In this document: piece by piece, positions 27,509 through 36,605 of the stretch
How positions within the stretch are numbered: the stretch's first letter is position 1
Layout: the number at the start of each line of letters is the position of its first letter
Assembly: GCA_910576785.1 (NCBI GenBank)
Contig: CAJTJG010000016.1
Coordinates: 21,761 to 85,760 of the forward strand
Length of the DNA: 64,000 nt
Source: an uncultured Duncaniella sp.
GTDB lineage: Bacteria; Bacteroidota; Bacteroidia; Bacteroidales; Muribaculaceae
Reading direction: 5' to 3'
Made by a program: the position numbers and the translations under genes
The notes under the pieces: model-generated
Database searches by the model: none
The model's input: only the letters and a program-made list of their open reading frames with translations
What the model was told of the DNA's origin: nothing

Positions 27509-28681
27509 TCAGTCCTTGTAGGCGGGGCATGTGGAGGCTACGTCGCGCCACCATGCCAGTGTGTCATAACCGCGGTAAGTAAGTTCGGAGGCATTGCGGG
27601 GAGCGTGCACCCCGAGTCCACAGTAGCGCTCCATGCGCAGATTCCCTATGCCCAACGTTGTGGTGGCGCAGTATATCACAGTGCCTGCCAGAGCATCACG
27701 CCACTCAGCGAGCAGCGCTGACTCCTCTCCGGCCAGAAGCGCCATGTAGTCATCCATATCGTAGCTCCAGCACCGCTCGCCGGGTATCACATAGCGCTGC
27801 ATGGAGGTGACATCTTCGGGATATGAGGTCACAGTGGCAAGGATATCGCGGGTGGTACGGGCCAGACGCTCCAGACCGGAGGTCTGTATGACGGTCATCT
27901 GGCATGGACGGTTTCTGCTCTCATACCAATTCATGGTGTTCGCAGCGGCCTCTGTTGCCAAGGGCGTCTTGGCAAAAAGGCACTCGAGATTCTCGTCATA
28001 AGGCATACCCTCTATGCCGAGTTCGGTGGGCGAGGCTATGATCACGGGAGCGAGCGAGCGCAACTCCCACACGGTCTCCACATTTCCCATCAGGCAACAG
28101 TCGAAGTAAATGAAACTGAACCGCTCATCCTTGAGTGTGTCATAGAGAGTGGGGAGCGTGATATGATGTCCGCGGTCGTCGCCAAACGAACGGTAGCGGT
28201 TGTCATCAGGATTTACCGGACCAAGCCAACCGTTGGCATGGCTCCACATCACCAGGCCATAGTCATCGGCCGGTGCGAAGCTCTTCATGTCGGCCATCAC
28301 CTCGCTCATGCGCGAGGGGTCCACCGAATAGACTGCACGGTCATCCGAATAAGATTTTAGCTCCTTCAGGCCGCCGGCAGTTACCTCAAGCAGCCGCGGT
28401 GGGAGGGTCTCTCCGTTCTCGGTGAGAAAACGCCCGTAATAGACTATCAGACGGCCACCGTTGAACCCCGTGGTGGATGCAGCCATGACCATCTCGTCAA
28501 GGTCATCCTTGTCACAGTCCCAATCGGTGGACAGATTGTTGTCGGCCACCATATAGACAAGAATGGTACGGCTCACCGGATCAGGCACCGGAGCCGGAGC
28601 CGGATCAGGCTCATCATTGCCACATCCGGCCATTATCGCTATCATAGCGAGATAAATAAGTGAATGCAAAAGCTTTTCCAT
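27509..28681 (-). CDS. clostripain-like cysteine peptidase (C11), lipoprotein
   Basis: The 390-residue protein has a lipoprotein signal (LAMIAIMAGC) followed by a flexible Pro-rich linker (DEPDPAPAPVPDPV). The caspase-like C11 domain shows RTILVYMVADNNL, the catalytic His in VMWSHANGW and the catalytic Cys in YFDCCLMGNVE. Related Bacteroidales proteases (fragipain type) cleave after basic residues and mature toxins or surface proteins. Location is expected at the periplasm or outer membrane. Its substrate is unknown, and whether it self-processes cannot be seen. Confidence 0.9.
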   Translation of the reverse strand: MEKLLHSLIYLAMIAIMAGCGNDEPDPAPAPVPDPVSRTILVYMVADNNLSTDWDCDKDDLDEMVMAASTTGFNGGRLIVYYGRFLTENGETLPPRLLEVTAGGLKELKSYSDDRAVYSVDPSRMSEVMADMKSFAPADDYGLVMWSHANGWLGPVNPDDNRYRSFGDDRGHHITLPTLYDTLKDERFSFIYFDCCLMGNVETVWELRSLAPVIIASPTELGIEGMPYDENLECLFAKTPLATEAAANTMNWYESRNRPCQMTVIQTSGLERLARTTRDILATVTSYPEDVTSMQRYVIPGERCWSYDMDDYMALLAGEESALLAEWRDALAGTVIYCATTTLGIGNLRMERYCGLGVHAPRNASELTYRGYDTLAWWRDVASTCPAYKD

Positions 28682-28728
28682 ATCTGTCTATAACGTATTT
28701 CCCACGCCGATTATTTCATAAAACAACA

Positions 28729-29004
28729 TCAAAACAAATCCGAATGGGTACCTGTATCAAGGAGCAGAAGTGTAAGTTCCTTATCATTTTGTTCCCATAG
28801 CAATAACCAATCCGGTTTGATATGGCATTCCCACACCCCATCATAATTACCGGATAATCTATGAGGTTTATATCTGGGTGGTAATGTGCCTTCATTTGCG
28901 AGAAACGACACTACACGTTTAAACTCCGACATATCAAGACCTCTTTTGATACACTTCCTTAAAGATTTTTCAAATCTATGTGTGGTAGTAATCAAATAAT
29001 TCAT
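28729..29004 (-). CDS. YafQ-type mRNA interferase toxin
   Basis: This 91-residue RelE-superfamily toxin would cut mRNA in the ribosome. It keeps the residues that match the E. coli YafQ active site: His48 (KPHRLSG), His61, Asp65 and Trp66 (CHIKPDWLL) and His87 (GTHSDLF). It overlaps the upstream antitoxin gene by 4 bp (ATGA), the usual coupling with the antitoxin first. The gene pair is AT-richer than neighbouring housekeeping genes, consistent with gain by transfer. It looks intact. Confidence 0.92.
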   Translation of the reverse strand: MNYLITTTHRFEKSLRKCIKRGLDMSEFKRVVSFLANEGTLPPRYKPHRLSGNYDGVWECHIKPDWLLLWEQNDKELTLLLLDTGTHSDLF

Positions 29005-29204
29005 ATGCCGAATGCATCAAACATCTCCTCCGGACTTTGATATCGGGTGATACGCCCTGTCCGGACATCCTCGCGGGCTTCCTCTATTCCTTTTTTTTCC
29101 TTCTTTCGGGCACTGACCACTGACACACCATCAATGGCATTCAATACCCGCTTAAGATAGGGAATAATGGCTTTATTCTCTATATTTATTGTCAGCTGTA
29201 CCAT
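29001..29204 (-). CDS. antitoxin of the YafQ-type pair
   Basis: This 67-residue protein precedes and overlaps the toxin gene. The N-terminal half (VQLTINIENKAIIPYLKRVL) is a short beta-alpha segment, and the C-terminal half is charged and likely disordered until bound (ARKKEKKGIEEAREDVRTGR, then SPEEMFDAFGI), as expected for a toxin-neutralising tail. It does not look like a standard DinJ/RelB ribbon-helix-helix protein, so DNA binding is uncertain. A -7-like TAAATTTG (minus strand, 29224-29231) lies about 20 bp upstream. Confidence 0.85.
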   Translation of the reverse strand: MVQLTINIENKAIIPYLKRVLNAIDGVSVVSARKKEKKGIEEAREDVRTGRITRYQSPEEMFDAFGI

Positions 29205-29223
29205 ATTTCAAATCTTTTATCCA

Positions 29224-29231
29224 CAAATTTA
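29224..29231 (-). promoter_or_regulatory. -7 box before the toxin-antitoxin operon
   Basis: TAAATTTG on the minus strand fits the Bacteroidetes -7 consensus and lies 20 bp before the antitoxin ATG. A TTG at the standard -33 distance was not found. Confidence 0.45.
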
Positions 29232-29288
29232 CAACAATTTACCTGTATTTTTTTCAAAAGATTATCTTTTTACAGTTTTTTATTATCA

Positions 29289-30956
29289 TCAATAGTGGAA
29301 CGATGACCCGCCGAGGAATTCGCGCAGCAGACTTGTCGGAGGAATGACACGTGATGGTATCGGAGCGAAATAGTTGAGGAAACGGCGCAGACGATGGGCG
29401 GTGGCATACTCCACACGGTCGCGCGGCACGGTGCGGAGCACCCTCTCAGCCTCGTCGCGTATCACACCGAGTTCAAACAGCAGCGAGGAGTTGAATATCG
29501 AGTCGGCATTCTCCTGATAAGGGAATATCCACTTCTCCTCCCCCCGGCGCACGCTCGGCCAGCGGGCTATGGTGTCGATGGGCGATGTGCCGCGGTATTT
29601 GTAGTCGCGTATCATGCGGCGTAGCAGACGGTTGTCGGTAGTGGACACCCAGTTGTGATTGTCGATGGTGATGCTTGACAGCGCGGACACATACACACGG
29701 TACTTCATCCGCTCCTCCACACCCTCCGTGAGCTGCGGATTCAGACCATGTATACCCTCGATGAGCAGGATGGTGTCGGGTTGCAGACTGATGCGGTGGC
29801 CACGGAACTCGCGCTCCCCTTTCTCAAAGTTATAGTATGGAAGCTCCACCTCCTCGCCGGCTATAAGACGGTTGAGATGATCGTTGAACAGCTCGAGGTC
29901 CAGGGCGAAGAGCGATTCATAGTCCTTCTCGCCATTCTCGTCGAGCGGTGTGCGGTGGCGGTCCACGAAGTAATCATCGAGCGATATCATCACCGGCTTG
30001 ATGAGATTGGTGAGCAGCTCTATGCTCAGACGCTTGGTGAACGTTGTCTTGCCCGACGACGATGGGCCGGCTATCAGCACCACCCTCGCCCCTCCATCGC
30101 GATGGCGTGCGGTAATGGTGTCGGCTATCTCGCGGATATACTTGTTGTGGAGCGCCTCGGCTACGTTGACCATCATGTCATCCTCCTTCTTCTCCACTAT
30201 CTCATTGACATCTCCTGCATTGGATATGCCTATGATACGGTTGAAACGCTTGTACTGCACGAAGGCCTCGAACACTTTGGGCTGCGGCACCATGGGGGCC
30301 ACACGCGACGGATCGGCGGGATCGGCCCCGAGGAGCAGGAACCCGTCGCGGTAGGTGACAATGTCGAACGCGCGTATCATTCCCGTGCGCGGCAGGAGCG
30401 GACCCTGACATGTATCGGCCAGTCCGTCAAGACGGTAATAGACCGTATACAGCTCATGGAGCGTGTGGAGCAGCTTGACTTTCTGCTCCAGACCCTGCGA
30501 TGCGAACATGCGTATCACATCTTCCGTAGGGCGCTCGCGGCGTTCTATGGGATGATCCTCAGCTATGAGGCGGGCCATCTCACGCCGCAGCAGTCCCGCA
30601 TTGGCATCATCGGCCGTCAATCCGTCTACGCGGCAGAAGAGCCCGCCGCATACGGAGTGGCTTATGGTGAGGACACTCCCCGGCGCCACCGACTCGACGG
30701 CGCGGTAGAGCACCATGCACAGCGAGGCCGTATGACACCGCTTCCCCTCGGGCGATCCGTAGGGGAGGAACTCCACCTGCTTGGGGGTGAAGACCGTGAA
30801 CACAAGATCCTCCACCTTGTTGTTGACACGGGCACACACGGGTGTGAAACCAAGCCTGTCGCCGAGGCGTGAGGCTATGTCGTCGAGAGTCTCTCCCCCG
30901 CTGAAGGGGATATAGGTCCCGAGGTTGATACAGAAGATCTTGAGTGAATCGGTCAT
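29289..30956 (-). CDS. nucleoside (uridine-type) kinase with N-terminal TGS/ThrRS-like region
   Basis: The 555-residue protein joins an N-terminal TGS-like and threonyl-tRNA-synthetase-like region (about residues 1-200) to a C-terminal P-loop kinase related to uridine kinase and phosphoribulokinase. Walker A GPSSSGKT is at residues 297-304, followed by ISLDDYFVDR and LIEGIHGLNPQL. This architecture is common in Bacteroidetes and Thermotoga; the reaction is presumably phosphorylation of a nucleoside. It is cytoplasmic. The role of the fused N-terminus is unknown. It lies 27 bp after the HIT gene on the same strand. Confidence 0.9.
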   Translation of the reverse strand: MTDSLKIFCINLGTYIPFSGGETLDDIASRLGDRLGFTPVCARVNNKVEDLVFTVFTPKQVEFLPYGSPEGKRCHTASLCMVLYRAVESVAPGSVLTISHSVCGGLFCRVDGLTADDANAGLLRREMARLIAEDHPIERRERPTEDVIRMFASQGLEQKVKLLHTLHELYTVYYRLDGLADTCQGPLLPRTGMIRAFDIVTYRDGFLLLGADPADPSRVAPMVPQPKVFEAFVQYKRFNRIIGISNAGDVNEIVEKKEDDMMVNVAEALHNKYIREIADTITARHRDGGARVVLIAGPSSSGKTTFTKRLSIELLTNLIKPVMISLDDYFVDRHRTPLDENGEKDYESLFALDLELFNDHLNRLIAGEEVELPYYNFEKGEREFRGHRISLQPDTILLIEGIHGLNPQLTEGVEERMKYRVYVSALSSITIDNHNWVSTTDNRLLRRMIRDYKYRGTSPIDTIARWPSVRRGEEKWIFPYQENADSIFNSSLLFELGVIRDEAERVLRTVPRDRVEYATAHRLRRFLNYFAPIPSRVIPPTSLLREFLGGSSFHY

Positions 30957-30983
30957 ACGTCCTTGCTGTTTTAGAGATTATCG

Positions 30984-31409
30984 TCAGAGATTCTCGCGGA
31001 TAGCGGCTATCATGGAGTCATACTCCTCGTCCGTGAGATATGTCTCGCCGGGATTCATGCGGAATGTGCCGCCGTAGTCGGGACCATCCACATACTTGGG
31101 AGCCAGATGGAAGTGAAGGTGCGAGAGCTTGTCACTGTAGGCTCCGTAGTTGATCTTCTCGGGGTTGAAAGCCTTCTGCATGGCACGGGTCACGCGGGCC
31201 ACATCGGCCATGAAGAGATTGCGCTCCTCATCCGAGAGTTCGTTGAGGTCGTTGACATGACCGTTGTAGGCCACGAGGCAACGTCCACGGTAGGTCTGCT
31301 CCCTGAAGAGGAATGCGCGTGACACACTCAGGGGAGCTATCTCGATCATGAGATCGTGGAGAGTCTGGTTATTTGTGCAGTAGAGGCACTCTTTGGGATC
31401 GCTGTACAT
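30984..31409 (-). CDS. HIT family nucleotide-binding protein
   Basis: This 141-residue histidine-triad protein hydrolyses or transfers nucleotide monophosphates. The triad is HLHFHLAPK with His97, His99 and His101. A CLYC pair (residues 8-11) at the N-terminus probably helps bind zinc, as in several HIT hydrolases. It lies 27 bp upstream of the nucleoside kinase gene on the same strand, which fits a small nucleotide-metabolism unit. The natural substrate is unknown. Confidence 0.93.
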   Translation of the reverse strand: MYSDPKECLYCTNNQTLHDLMIEIAPLSVSRAFLFREQTYRGRCLVAYNGHVNDLNELSDEERNLFMADVARVTRAMQKAFNPEKINYGAYSDKLSHLHFHLAPKYVDGPDYGGTFRMNPGETYLTDEEYDSMIAAIRENL

Positions 31410-31431
31410 TGTATATCTGATTTAAGGTTGA

Positions 31432-33090
31432 TTAATATGCTATGAGTTTCACAGGCACGGGATGCTCGGCCGTGGTGAGGATATACACTCCGTCGGGCAG
31501 ATTCAGCTCCATGTCGGGGCCCACTGTCGGGATGGTCATGACGAGGCGTCCGGCAGCGTCATACACACGTCCGTCAGTGTGAGGCACAGTAGTACGGATG
31601 TGTATCACGCCCGGATAGCATGTGGCCTCGAGGGGCGACACGGCATCTACCGCCGATATGCCGGAGTGTGACACGAACACCACATTGCTGGCCGGCGAGC
31701 GGAAGCCGAGACGCACACTCTGCACCGAATAGCTCTCGCTCTCGGAGGCGTTGAAGTCACTGATGGTCACCGACGGGGTCTCTCCGTCAAGCTCCATCTC
31801 CTCGGTGATCACATTGCCCCCCACATAACGGTTGCGGGTGAGTATATAGGCGTCTATCACCTCGGGAGCCTCGCTCCACGATGCCGTATAGGAGTCGGAC
31901 GTGATGTCCGATGCCTCATAGGCCGTCAAGGCCGACAGTGTGGGCACCTCGCGGGCCTCACCGTGGAAGTTGACATATATGCCCGTGCCGGGGAGGCCAC
32001 CGTCATATATAAGTATACGTGCATCATGCTCGCCAACCTCAGTAGGTGTGTACGACACCTGCAGATAATACCCTGCAGATGAGTTCACAAGCTGTTGGTT
32101 GATAGTACGGGTGTCGAGTGTGAACATGCTCTTGTCCTGACCGCCGAGCAGCAGCGACAGGGGCGACGAGAGATTCTCTCCCTTGAAGAACAGGAGTGCC
32201 TTGGCCTCCGACCCTACAGCTACCTCGCCGAAGTCGAGTGTGGTCTCGGCCACAGGAGCCGTAAGTATGGCCTGACCGCCGGGAGTCACACCGGTCGATA
32301 CAATGAAGTTCTCGCCGCGCTTGTTGCCCCATATGTACTCTGCCAGATCGGGAAAATCGATAAAGGGATTGCGGTTGTTCTGATAGCCGTACACCAGTTC
32401 GTTGCGGTCCACCTCCTTTTCGCTCACAGGGTCCTCGCGGTGCCACTTGAGCAGCAGCTCGTAGGCCCACGGCGCGAGTGTGGGATAGTCATCCTGCTGA
32501 AGCATCCAGCGGTAATTCCTGGCCCATGTGAGATTGGAGTAACAGGTCACCACATAGAAATATGTACGCGCGAAGTCACCCTTATATTCATCGGCCGGCT
32601 CAAACACATACTGAGCGCCGGCGCCCTGACCCGTGACAGGATAGCCCACCTTGCACACTCCGTTGTCGAGCTTCGTGGCGTTGGCCACCTCTCCGAGAGG
32701 ATAGTTGCTCTTGGCCTGATTGGCAGGACCGTCGGCCGGATAGAGATGAAACAGGTCTATGTAGGCCGGAGTGGACTGGCTGCCACCCCACCAGCTCTTG
32801 GGAAAGGAGTGCTCGCGGTTGAGGCCGGAGAACGAGGGGGCGTAGCGGGTCACGTTGGAGTACATGTCCCACCACTTGTCGGAGCGCGGATACACGTCAG
32901 TCACCTGAAAATATTTTGGTAGGTTGGAGTAGCTCGACACTGTGGTGTGAGGATTGATCACCTCGTGCACAGCCTGTTTGAGCGCCGCGCCGTTCTTGCC
33001 GTTCAGACGGTTGTAGTATCCGTCAGGAATTGCTGCCGATACACCCGTGGCCATCATGGACACGAGAAAAAGTGTGATGATATTCTTCAT
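31432..33090 (-). CDS. secreted endonuclease I family nuclease with T9SS-type tail
   Basis: The 552-residue protein starts at MKNIITLFLVSMMATGVSAA (33090), a signal peptide; an earlier ATG adds only 11 residues. The N-terminal half is an endonuclease I (NucM-like) domain with NREHSFPKSWWGG and DLFHLYPADGPANQAKSNYP, which include the catalytic His and metal ligands. The remainder has beta-sandwich regions (choice-of-anchor-like, then fibronectin-like) and ends with a short T9SS-type segment (VYDAAGRLVMTI, GVYILTT). It probably degrades extracellular DNA at the cell surface. It overlaps the mrp region only through the discarded longer start. Confidence 0.9.
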   Translation of the reverse strand: MKNIITLFLVSMMATGVSAAIPDGYYNRLNGKNGAALKQAVHEVINPHTTVSSYSNLPKYFQVTDVYPRSDKWWDMYSNVTRYAPSFSGLNREHSFPKSWWGGSQSTPAYIDLFHLYPADGPANQAKSNYPLGEVANATKLDNGVCKVGYPVTGQGAGAQYVFEPADEYKGDFARTYFYVVTCYSNLTWARNYRWMLQQDDYPTLAPWAYELLLKWHREDPVSEKEVDRNELVYGYQNNRNPFIDFPDLAEYIWGNKRGENFIVSTGVTPGGQAILTAPVAETTLDFGEVAVGSEAKALLFFKGENLSSPLSLLLGGQDKSMFTLDTRTINQQLVNSSAGYYLQVSYTPTEVGEHDARILIYDGGLPGTGIYVNFHGEAREVPTLSALTAYEASDITSDSYTASWSEAPEVIDAYILTRNRYVGGNVITEEMELDGETPSVTISDFNASESESYSVQSVRLGFRSPASNVVFVSHSGISAVDAVSPLEATCYPGVIHIRTTVPHTDGRVYDAAGRLVMTIPTVGPDMELNLPDGVYILTTAEHPVPVKLIAY

Positions 33091-33119
33091 CTTGCAGGTC
33101 AGGGTTGTATGTATGAAAG

Positions 33120-34217
33120 TCAATGCTTTAACTGCACCTTTGAGGTGGGCGGGAGCGTCTCGTTGCGCTCAGCCACGGCATCGGTCACCTCGTGGGCCAG
33201 ATGCATGAACGCATGGCCGGTGATGCTGTCGATCAGAGCCACGGGCGCACCGTTGTCGCCGCTGTCGGCTATGGAGGCCACAAGCGGTATCTGTGCGAGC
33301 AGACGCACACCAAGCTTGTCGGCCAGGCGCACACCACCCTCGCGTCCGAATATGTAATACTTCTCCTCGGGATGCTCGGCGGGAGTAAACCATGCCATAT
33401 TCTCGACCAGTCCGAGTATAGGCACATTGACCTTCTCGTCCATGAACATGGCTATACCCTTGCGGGCATCGGCCAGGGCCACCTCCTGCGGAGTGGTCAC
33501 AACCACCACGCCTGTCATGCCGAGTGTCTGCACAAGTGTTAGGTGTATATCGCTCGTGCCGGGAGGCATGTCGATGAGGAAATAGTCAAGCTCACCCCAG
33601 TCGGCCTCGCCGATAAGCTGTTTGAGAGCATTCGATGCCATAGAGCCGCGCCAAAGCACAGCCTTCTCCTTATCCACCAGAAATCCTATGGAAAGAAGCT
33701 TCACGCCATAGCGCTCCACCGGGATGATGAGCTGACGCCCGTCCACATCATGTATATAGAGGGTCTCGTCCTCTATGCCGAACATCTTGGGCACGGACGG
33801 ACCGAAAATATCGGCGTCAAGCAGACCCACCTTGTAACCCTCGCGTGCCAGGGCCACAGCGAGATTGGCAGCCACGGTAGACTTGCCCACGCCACCTTTG
33901 CCTGACGATACACCCACGATATTCTTCACTCCCGGCAGCAGCGGGGCAGCGGCGGCCGGTGCCGGCTGGCGCGAGAGTGTGTTGACAGTCACCTTCACCT
34001 CGGGCGAGATGTAGGTATGTATGGCAGTCTCGGCTGCCTTGACCATCGATTTCATGAACGGATCGGTAGGCTTGTCGAAAATCAGTGAGAAACTCACGGT
34101 ATCGCCGTCGATACGGATATCATCGGCCACCATCGAGGCCTCGACAAGGTTTTTCCCGTTGCCGGGATAGCGCACTGTAGCCAGCGCATCGGTTATAAGT
34201 GATGGATATAGTCGCAT
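33120..34217 (-). CDS. Mrp/NBP35 family P-loop ATPase (iron-sulfur carrier type)
   Basis: This 365-residue protein has an N-terminal MIP18-like domain (about residues 1-85) and a C-terminal ATPase with the deviant Walker A GKGGVGKS at 106-113, DADIFGPSVPKMFG and IDMPPGTSDIHLTL. Homologues assemble or carry iron-sulfur clusters. The CxxC pair that ligates the cluster in most Mrp proteins is missing: the segment after ENMAWF reads TPAEHPEEKYYIFGREGG. It lies 30 bp upstream of the endonuclease gene on the same strand. Confidence 0.92.
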   Translation of the reverse strand: MRLYPSLITDALATVRYPGNGKNLVEASMVADDIRIDGDTVSFSLIFDKPTDPFMKSMVKAAETAIHTYISPEVKVTVNTLSRQPAPAAAAPLLPGVKNIVGVSSGKGGVGKSTVAANLAVALAREGYKVGLLDADIFGPSVPKMFGIEDETLYIHDVDGRQLIIPVERYGVKLLSIGFLVDKEKAVLWRGSMASNALKQLIGEADWGELDYFLIDMPPGTSDIHLTLVQTLGMTGVVVVTTPQEVALADARKGIAMFMDEKVNVPILGLVENMAWFTPAEHPEEKYYIFGREGGVRLADKLGVRLLAQIPLVASIADSGDNGAPVALIDSITGHAFMHLAHEVTDAVAERNETLPPTSKVQLKH

Positions 34218-34290
34218 AACGTGATGAAATTTCTAAACTGTTAACACACCTGCCCGCGCAAGTGTTCACTCACCCTGCGCAGATACGGCA

Positions 34291-35040
34291 TCAGAACCCC
34301 TGAAGGGTACCGCGGCCGAAGGATCGGTAGGTGTCGGGCTCTATGTCGAGATCAGGCTCGGTGAGCTGCGCGTCGGCGGGCAGACGCCAGCCTATGTATT
34401 TGCTGGGGATGCCGCGCGACAGCCACTGCTGCTCATAATAGGTGGTGATGGGGGGAACGAGCTCGGCCAGAGGATTGACTGCGAGATCCTCGCTCAGGCC
34501 CACAAGCGGCAGCGAGTTGTGTTCGGCCATGCCACGGGTATATGCAAAGAGGAACGGCGAGTCGGTCTTCAGATTGATCACTCCGCCGGGGGCGAGTACC
34601 TTGCGGTAGATATCGAGGAAATGCGTGCCTGTGAGACGCTTGTTCACCTTCTTCATCTGCGGATCGGGAAATGTGATCCATATCTCCGCCACCTCGCCTG
34701 GAGCGAAAAACTCCGGCAGAAGATGGATGGATGTGCGCAGGAATGCCACATTGTTCAGCCCCTCGGCATTGATTTGCCTCGCGCCGGTCCACATTCTGGC
34801 TCCCTTGATGTCTATGCCTATGAAATTACGGTCGGGATAGAGACGCCCCATCCCAACGGCATATTCACCCTTGCCGCAACCCAGTTCGAGAGTGATGGGA
34901 TTGTCGTTGCCGAACACCTCTTTGCCCCAGCGCCCGCGCAGAGGGCAGCCTTCGCCATCGCGCAGCGAAGAGAATGGATACTGATAGACACGCTCGAGCG
35001 TCTCCATCTCTGCAAATTTCTTCAGTTTGTTCTTGCCCAT
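34291..35040 (-). CDS. trmB: tRNA (guanine-N7)-methyltransferase
   Basis: TrmB makes m7G46 in the variable loop of tRNA. The 249-residue protein has the SAM-binding motif ITLELGCGKGEYAVGMG, IGIDIKGARMW and the signature WITFPDPQMKKVNKRLTG. The C-terminal tail of about 40 residues past the core is usual in Bacteroidetes. It is cytoplasmic. The BspA-like gene lies directly upstream on the same strand with a 5-bp gap. Confidence 0.95.
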   Translation of the reverse strand: MGKNKLKKFAEMETLERVYQYPFSSLRDGEGCPLRGRWGKEVFGNDNPITLELGCGKGEYAVGMGRLYPDRNFIGIDIKGARMWTGARQINAEGLNNVAFLRTSIHLLPEFFAPGEVAEIWITFPDPQMKKVNKRLTGTHFLDIYRKVLAPGGVINLKTDSPFLFAYTRGMAEHNSLPLVGLSEDLAVNPLAELVPPITTYYEQQWLSRGIPSKYIGWRLPADAQLTEPDLDIEPDTYRSFGRGTLQGF

Positions 35041-35045
35041 GGTGG

Positions 35046-36563
35046 TTATTTACGCAGGAGTTTTAAGGTTGCCGTGTCGCCCGATACGAGCCGCACGGTG
35101 AGGATGAAAAACTGTGTGGAGAAACCCGATGTGTCCATATCCAGATCACACACGGCCGGCTGCGGCGTCTCCGATGCAAGCATATATCCGCTCATGTCGT
35201 GGAGCACGGCGGAGAGTATCTCCTCCGATCCGCGTATGCGCAGGGTCATGCCGTCAAACATCACCGAAACCCGGGCGCCCGTGCCGTTGAGCTCTATGCC
35301 CGTGGTGCCTGACCGGCGTATGCTGAATTCCTTCCATTGGTCGGCTGCGAGATAACTGTCCTCCATCTCGGGCGTGACACTTAGCAAAACCGAAGCCTGG
35401 TCCACACCGGCCCATACATTTTCGCCGAGTGCGGGCACCTCACGGAGCTGTGTGGCGTCGAGCATCTGCAGAGATGTCCAACCCTCGAATGCACGGTCGC
35501 CGATATAGCTGAGCGTGGAGGGGAGCGATGCCTCGGCCACCGATCCCATGCCATGGTAAGCCAGACGGCCTATAGCCTCCACGCCCTCGGGGAGAGAACT
35601 GTATATATCGCTGAGACCGGTAGCCCCCTTGAGCGTCATGTCGGGGATATGTGACATGACATCGGGAAAACGCACCGACATGAGCGACGAGTCGTCGAAA
35701 AACAGTCCCTCACCCATGCTCACAGTAGCTCCCGAAGGAAATTCCACCGATTCAAGCGACAGGCATTTGGCAAATGCCCGGTCACCGACCGATGCAAGCG
35801 AGCGGCATCCCGACATGTCGGCACGCACTATTCCGCTTGCGGCAAAGGCTTCTTCGCCTATGGTGCGCAGAGCGTCCGGCATCTCCATATCCTCCAGGGC
35901 AACGCAACCGCTGAATGCCCTTGCCCCGATGGAGCCGCCACTCTGTGGCAGCGAAACCTCCCGGAGCGACACACATCCGGCAAAGCACCCCGAGGGCACA
36001 TCGTCAGCCATATATGTCACTCTGGCCAATGAGGTGCAGCCGTTGAACGCATCGCTCCCCACGCTCCCTACCGTAGCCGGAACGGTCACCTCCGTAAGGT
36101 TACGGCATGCCGCAAATGCACCATCACCGATACTCTTCACCGAAGCCGGTATGACCACCGACGTGATCTCCGCACCCATGAGGGCACCGGCTCCTATGGC
36201 CGTTATACCCTCGGGCAGACGAACCTGTCCGGCCTTCAGACCGGACAGCTGAAACGGCGGAAGCTCATCGGCCACGTGAGCGGTGACATTGGCTGTCAGA
36301 CGGCGGTTGGAACTGTAGGATACCACCGATACCTTCGATAGGTCAAGCATCCGTAACCCCCGGCAATGGGTGGCGATGTAATGGAGATCCGCTCCGTTCA
36401 CCCTGCCATCGAGAACGATCGTGGAGGCATCGGCCGGAACAGAAACTGTCACACCAAGCGAACCCGGAGTGACCTTAAACTCCTGCGCCACGGCCATGCT
36501 CCCTGAGGAGACAGCCGCGGCGAGGACTATGGTTATGAATTTTCTTGCAATGATATTTTTCAT
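35046..36563 (-). CDS. BspA-like leucine-rich repeat (LRR_5) surface protein
   Basis: The 505-residue protein has a signal peptide (FITIVLAAAVSSGSMAVAQ) and a chain of LRR_5 repeats, each about 23 residues with a phrase such as IGDGAFAACRNLTEVTVPAT (from about residue 115 to 380). The C-terminus (VLHDMSGYMLAS, then FFILTVRLVSGDTATLKLL) resembles a T9SS sorting tail. BspA-type proteins bind host matrix or other bacteria. It ends 5 bp before trmB. The ligand cannot be inferred. Confidence 0.9.
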   Translation of the reverse strand: MKNIIARKFITIVLAAAVSSGSMAVAQEFKVTPGSLGVTVSVPADASTIVLDGRVNGADLHYIATHCRGLRMLDLSKVSVVSYSSNRRLTANVTAHVADELPPFQLSGLKAGQVRLPEGITAIGAGALMGAEITSVVIPASVKSIGDGAFAACRNLTEVTVPATVGSVGSDAFNGCTSLARVTYMADDVPSGCFAGCVSLREVSLPQSGGSIGARAFSGCVALEDMEMPDALRTIGEEAFAASGIVRADMSGCRSLASVGDRAFAKCLSLESVEFPSGATVSMGEGLFFDDSSLMSVRFPDVMSHIPDMTLKGATGLSDIYSSLPEGVEAIGRLAYHGMGSVAEASLPSTLSYIGDRAFEGWTSLQMLDATQLREVPALGENVWAGVDQASVLLSVTPEMEDSYLAADQWKEFSIRRSGTTGIELNGTGARVSVMFDGMTLRIRGSEEILSAVLHDMSGYMLASETPQPAVCDLDMDTSGFSTQFFILTVRLVSGDTATLKLLRK

Positions 36564-36605
36564 GGGTACGGGCGAGAGGGATGGAGGGGGAGAGTGTAGG
36601 TCCGG

